Source: Ctenosaura bakeri
Taxonomy: Eukaryota > Chordata > Lepidosauria > Squamata > Iguanidae
Reading direction: 5' to 3'
NCBI GenBank assembly: GCA_948474755.1
Contig: CAOLHI010000080.1
Location: forward strand, 1,012,001 to 1,076,000
DNA: 64,000 bases
This document shows, piece by piece, positions 34,583-64,000 of this stretch; the stretch's first letter is position 1, and every line of letters begins with the position of its first letter. The notes under the pieces were generated by a model. That model had not been told where the DNA came from, made no database searches, and saw only the letters and a program-made list of their open reading frames with translations. A program made the translations under genes and the position numbers.

Positions 34583-37500
34583 TTATGGTTTCTATCTTGT
34601 TTTCCAGCTAGCTTATAATACAAGATAGCTATAGAGAGTTTTGTTTTATTTGTTTTGGTCTAAGAATGAAATGAATAAAGGTGGCACTTTTATTGCTATA
34701 AAATATAGCAGAATATACACTGCTATACAGAAAGGGGACAGATTTGCCAATATTTTAATTTCATAGTGGGATCAGAAGGCAGGTCTGACCACCCACCTTT
34801 GAAAATGCTTCTGTTCCCATAGTGACTTAAGACCCTTGAATTCTTAATATTGATATAATGAATGGCATTACTGCAAGTAATGATTCCGACAATTTTAATC
34901 AGCCAAACAGAACTTATTTTCCATTCTAAATAGTATCACTTTTAAGCTGACATAACTGAGTATTCCACTGAAAATATCAAAATCTTTTATCTGATTTACA
35001 AATAACCATTAAATGATAGCAATGATTGTCTTACTGTAGCTCCCTTTTTTCTCTATACTGTGTACTACATGCATTATTTATTGAACAGAAATATTGAAAG
35101 CATTATTATGAAATAAACAAATTACTCTTCTCTTACTGATTTTTAAGAATTATTATTGAAATATTACCAACTTGTAAAAAAAGACAGCAATTCAAATTGC
35201 AAGTTTTTTTGTATTTTGTATTTTATTTTTTTACAAAATTGTTCACAAGGTTTTCACTGTGTGTAACACAGTGATTGTGTAACTCATCTTTCTGCTAGTA
35301 TTACATAGTGATTTGTGCAAAACTGCAAATAACATTGTTATATATTGTTATATATTAGAAAATCTCTTGATAAAACAGTATCATTACAAATCTGAGATCT
35401 GTTAGTAGAGTTTCACATTCTCTAAGCAGTGCTTACTTTGCTCCATCTAGAAAAAGAAGCTAAATGTGAATGTTGAATTTCTAAGATTGTGTAAACATTG
35501 AAAATCAATATTGTACATACAATGTAGACAATGTGCCTTTTAAGCAGCACACTATTCTTTTGTTCCTCTGTACAGTAAGGCAAGTAAAATTGGACACCGA
35601 CACTTTCCCAAAACTATGGGGAAATTCCCCCCTCCCTTTGCATAGAATATAATAGCAGAAGGTAAGACTCACCAAAGCAAACTGTGTTAACTGTGTATGG
35701 TGATCAAGCAGGGGCTTAATAAATCGTCAAAGATGACGTTGTCAGGCATTTGCTGGGCAGATGGTTTGGTGAACTTTGTGTTATACAGACCCAGGTTATA
35801 GATTTAACTAATTGGTTATGTTGATTTCCAGACTTCTGTTTAAAAAAGATCTGCATGACATTTTTGAACCAGGTATCCATTTGTGGATTTATCAAATGTA
35901 TATCTTCATCTTATCATACTTTGATCTCCTTCATATCATACATTTACCAATTAGCAATTATAGTTAGAAAATAAAACAATTTTGATGCTTGATTTAAAGA
36001 GGCAATAAAATTATAAGGATACAAACTATTTTTGCCTCATTGCGAGATGAAATTTGGGTCTTATTACACTTCTACCAAATCTAACTTCAAGGAGTGCCAG
36101 TTTAATAAATTATACAAATGGTTCAAGTCTTCTGAATTATCCTTGTGATTACTGGCAGGCATTGTTGCATTTTATTTAATGTAACGTAGTCTACAGTTCT
36201 GTACAAACTTCCTTGGAATAAGCTCAGTGAACATAATGGGACTTATGAGTAAACATGCAAAGGATTGCATTGGTAGAGGGAAAACAATGAAATCCTTTAC
36301 TTCAAAGAGTATCTCTAAAAATGGTTTACTAATTCCAAACATATAACATTCACAGCTATTCGACTGTATAGTCTTTCAGTTGCAAAATAAAGGCACCATA
36401 GCTACATGTGAACAGGTAAGGTTTGAGGCCAAATTACATAGTCATACTCCCTAATATTTCACCAATGAAAAATGGGACATATGCTTGTAAGTTACATGAG
36501 AATATGGTCAGGATAGCAAAAGTTATTAATGAGGAAGAACATACAAGCGATAAGAGGTTGCAGTGGTTTGCAATTTTTTGGATACATGTTTCAGGGCATT
36601 GATACCCTTTGCTGATTAGGAGAAAATATATTAGGAAAGTATATAAAATTGTATTATAAATTGTATTAGCACATTGGGAAGATGCTTATAAAGAAATACC
36701 TCCTCAAGTATTTTTTAGTCTCAAGACTTTTCCTTCATTAGATTTCATTCACAGTTTGGTTTATGTTCAGGGCAGTTGAATTCAAAGGAACAATTATTTC
36801 TAGAAAATCTGAGATAAATCCTGTTGTTAATATCAAACTAAAGTATGCCCAGCTGAATGAATGGGAACTTGATAAATCATCAGTTAAGTGAGTTCCATTG
36901 ATTCTATAGGTTTAGTTTAACTGAGACTAAACATTGGATTTCATCCTTTGTCAAAACAGACATGAGCAGACACGAGTTAAACACATAATGAGAAACTACA
37001 TCAGTTTCTAACATGATTGCAGGCATGATTCCCTCTCCAATTTTCTTAAGGCTCACAGCAAGGAGGGAAGAACAAGTTTAATCTTCCTTCACTGGGATTG
37101 CAGAGTGTGTTAAGTGAAGGCTTAATTCTCTCCCCCCTTGCTGCATTTTTGATAAACCTCTGCAGAAGCACTACTGGGAGGTTCCCCCTGCCTTCGCCTA
37201 ATAGTTGTATATGTGCTGGAGCAGCTGCCCCCCGCCCCACTGGAATCATAGTTAGATATTACACCTCCCTTCCCTATGTACTGCAGTCCTGTAGAATATA
37301 CCCAGCCTCTCTTTCCCTTTGCTTGTTATTACAGTTTCCAAAATGACATGTGTTCTAATGATGCCTTTCGGACCACATCTGTGTTTGGGGAAAGACCTTA
37401 TCTGTATGAGATCTGAGGACCATATAGCCAACACAAGTAATACCATGTAGACTTCTCATGCCTATCTACTGATTTAGAAAGAAAAAGAAAACTTGAGATA

Positions 37501-37665
37501 TTTTTAAGTTAAATTGCTCAAAACTGTAGCAGTCTTTTCCAATTAAAATGAGGTCTTTACGTTTATGTTGATAAAAATAATACTCCTTAAAACATTTTAC
37601 TGATGTAGCATTGGCACATTTTTTCTAGTACACTTGAGGTGTCGATCTAAATCATTGATAGTTCT

Positions 37666-61506
<23,841 letters not shown>

Positions 61507-61820
61507 CTGCAAATGCACAGTTATTTAGACATGAGTAAATTCCCCCAAAGTCTTTGAATTTCTTCTACTTCTGGCACCAAATGTTGGGTTATCATGCCAT
61601 GGGAAAGGACTGGTCAGACCATGAGGAGTGAGGTGGACACCCCAGGCTGTGGATGTAAATGGACAGCAAATTGTTATTTACTATTGTGTGGCCTCTTTCA
61701 AGGATGCCAAAACTATGGGACTTTCTCCTGTGGGATTTTCTGCTTCATGTGCCAACCTTGCTTGGCTGGTTTTGAGTGCTACGTAGTTTAAAAAAGTGGG
61801 AGTGGGCAGGGAGAAACCTT

Positions 61821-62001
61821 GGCCATTTCCGCACTACACTCTTATAGCGCAATTATTCCACTTTCACCATCCTATGGAATCCTGGGGTTTTCAGTTTCTG
61901 GAGGGGCCAGCTGGCCCCTCCCGAAACTGCAAACCCTAGGATTCCATAGGATGGTGAAAGTGGAATAATTGCGCTATAAAAGTGTAGTGCGGAAAGATGC
62001 C
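61821..62001. mobile_element. Palindromic MITE copy J (181 bp)
   Basis: It starts GGCCATTTCCGCACTACAC; the arms pair nearly perfectly around GGGGCCAGCTGGCCCC, and it ends GTGCGGAAAGATGCC with a short terminal change. Confidence 0.85.
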
Positions 62002-62639
62002 TTGTTTGCCTTCAAATGTCTTGGGACAGACTTGTATTGGAAGCTGACAGGACCACCTCAGTTTTATGTGGTGCGAGTGAATATGCCTTCATTGCTTTGA
62101 AGACCACATATTTTTGTGTCACAGGTGCCCCTCAAGATGGACTCATATGCATTACCTGGAGGTCTGGTGTCTTATCACTTCTACAAACACCTTCATAATA
62201 CATTTCCTGACCTTCAACTGTTTCATGAAAAATTATCATTCTCATGAAAAATTATAATTTTCATGAAAAATTATCATTGGGAATTTGTCCTCTTTGAAAG
62301 CAAACAAAAAATCATAGGATTTAATGTAATGAACAAGAATTATTATCTAAAGCTGCCTAAAATACGTGGACTACCAGCTTTGTCAAATTAGATCCTTAGA
62401 ACCACCCAAAGCTGCAGAAGAATAATCCTCAGAGCAGCAAGAGAAAAAAAAATCAGCAACAGCAGACATTGGGGTGTACAAAAACCCCTATACATCCAAA
62501 GTATTATTGTTATTTTCATTTACATTGTTCTTTTTTTCCTTTAAAACAAATCTGTTAAAAGACAAAAGGTAAAAATCAACAAAACAGCATACTGTTAAAA
62601 ACCTTTGCAGTAAATTTGTAAAAACCTGTTGGAACAGAA

Positions 62640-63000
62640 AATTTTTCTCTTGCTAGCAGAAGTAGAGCTGTCAGGGAGCCATCTTAGCTTCCCTAGGGAT
62701 GGAGTTCCAAGGTCTGGGAGCAGCCACCAAGAAAACCGTTTCCCTTGTTCCCACCAAATGTTCTTGATATGGTGGTAAGACCAAACAAAAGGTGTTCCTG
62801 AAGATCTTAAAGCCTAAAGAGGCCCATACAGGTAGATATGAGCCTATGTGAGCAGGCAGAACAGATGCAATGGGATGGCATGAGTGATCAACAAAGCAGC
62901 AATGAGTATATGTAATTCACCAATGTCCTTCAAGAAATGGAGGATCTGGTGGGGTAAGGCTCACAAAGTAGGCCTTGACAACTAGAAAGGGATCCTAAAT
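62640..63000 (-). mobile_element. Degraded LINE 3' end (L2/CR1 superfamily)
   Basis: On the minus strand, 62770-62650 reads as VAAPRPWNSIPREAKMAP-like residues, the common C-terminus of L2-type reverse transcriptases. The rest is too decayed to place. Confidence 0.45.
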
Positions 63001-64000
63001 TTGGTCATTGTGAGGTAGAGGGAGCTAACAACATACCAAGAGACAAGTGGGCAGAATTCTCCATCTGATAAAATGCTACTTTAAGCTGTTTGAATTCTAA
63101 GTTTTTTGTTGTTTGTACAGCATTTTGTGCACCATATACCACAACAATTATGATATGTAAGCAACGATTGTTGATGGAACCAGTAACAAAAAAACCCACA
63201 AAAACTGTTCTTAACTATAACTCCCAGAATTCCCCTGGGCTGGGAGATTTTGAGACCTGTATTCAAAAAAGTAACTTTTCCAAACTCTATTCCATCTCCA
63301 CACCAAGCTCTGGGCTTGGATTCTCCTGGAAACCTGATATCTTCACATGGTAACTGTGGCAAGGCCTCTTACAGACTAGTCAGATGGTGTAAATGTTCTG
63401 GGAGGTTTAGTTCTCAGTAGAAGCCTAATGAGAGGCAGAAGTGTAATTGAACCCTAGTAGGATGTGTCAGAGAGGGTGACCTAGATGGAGGTTATGCTTT
63501 TGGTGGGAGTTTATCCAAAGGTCTGTTATGTAATACTTGTTCCTTATATGAAAGTCTAACTGTTTCTGAGCAGGAAGATACTTGTTATATTGTCTAAAAA
63601 CTGCACTGAGGATACGGATCAACCTTGACCTGCATTTGAAATCTAACATGCTACTTTATTCTTATCGTTTTAATAAATGTCACAGTTTATTTTTATAAAT
63701 GTTGACTTGGTTGGAGTTGTATGCAGTATATAAAGTAACACTGAAAACATGCTACCATAAAATTATTAAGTGGTTCTAAATAAACATTGAAAATCCACAC
63801 CCTTTTACACAAAGGTGGTGTCATAAGGGGGAAGCAGAGTTGTGTGATAAAGACAGGGTACTTTATTAGACTGAAGAACTGCCACACCAATTTGGAAGAA
63901 GTAAGGGCCTGTCACAGTAGGGCTGCATGTTTGCCACCTTTGATTTAGCCTATTATTCTACTCTTTTTACTTTTTCCTATAAGTTTGTGTTGCACAGCAT

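Larger units (their letters stand above)
33713..37665. other. AT-rich region between the candidate gene and the ADAM9-like stop codon
   Basis: It holds a SINE (34068-34252) directly followed by a TA-flanked MITE (34255-34582), then about 3 kb of AT-rich DNA that probably includes the ADAM9-like 3' UTR. No coding exon was identified. Confidence 0.55.
61507..64000. other. Upstream intron of the ADAM9-like gene, with MITE and LINE remnants
   Basis: The exon encoding the protease-domain segment before 61506 was not found here, so the intron probably runs beyond the right edge. It contains palindromic MITE copy J (61821-62001), three tandem CATGAAAAATTAT motifs near 62222-62278 and a degraded LINE 3' region near 62640-63000. 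Confidence 0.55.

Overview
This is a piece of vertebrate nuclear chromosome. It has long introns with GT/AG splice sites, CpG-rich promoters and dense interspersed repeats. The repeat set points to a squamate reptile: tRNA-headed SINEs with a Bov-B-like tail (Sauria-SINE type), 5S-rRNA-headed SINEs sharing that tail, Bov-B, L2, CR1 and L1 LINE pieces, and many palindromic MITEs. No bacterial-type system (operon, CRISPR, phage) is present. Species identity is an inference.

Genes, left to right. (1) ACADSB (minus): exon 2 at 141-300 and exon 1 at 5340-5384; the rest lies beyond the left edge. (2) IKZF5/Pegasus (plus), complete: non-coding exon 1 ending at 5916, coding exons 14386-14518, 14682-14864 and 15374-16317, 419 aa. 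ACADSB and IKZF5 are head-to-head over a CpG-rich bidirectional promoter (about 5.28-6.25 kb). (3) PSTK (minus), complete: six coding exons between 23105 and 29906, 360 aa, with a probable 5' exon in a CpG island at 31.15-31.7 kb. IKZF5 and PSTK are tail-to-tail. The ACADSB-IKZF5-PSTK order matches human 10q26. (4) Two unrecognised but phase-compatible minus-strand exons at 32207-32755 and 33590-33712. (5) The 3' two-thirds of an ADAM9-like transmembrane metalloprotease-disintegrin gene (minus): 14 exons between 37666 and 61506 encode 554 residues in one uninterrupted frame; the signal peptide, prodomain and start of the protease domain lie further right.

The genes work separately: ACADSB in mitochondrial branched-chain acyl-CoA oxidation, IKZF5 as a zinc-finger transcription factor, PSTK in making Sep-tRNA(Sec) for selenocysteine, and the ADAM at the cell surface.

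Most of the remaining DNA is transposon-derived. The most striking structure is a family of nearly perfect palindromic elements (about 136-180 bp) with GGCC-TTTC-GCAC ends and apparent 3-bp target duplications. Three copies sit side by side just beyond ACADSB exon 1, one lies in IKZF5 intron 1 near the promoter, and one touches the PSTK CpG island. A 57-bp minisatellite of about 12 units starts exactly where the left arm of another copy stops. Three solo LTRs of 0.92-0.97 kb share TGTT...AACA-type ends. All exon coordinates come from reading splice sites and codon phase by eye, not from transcript data.
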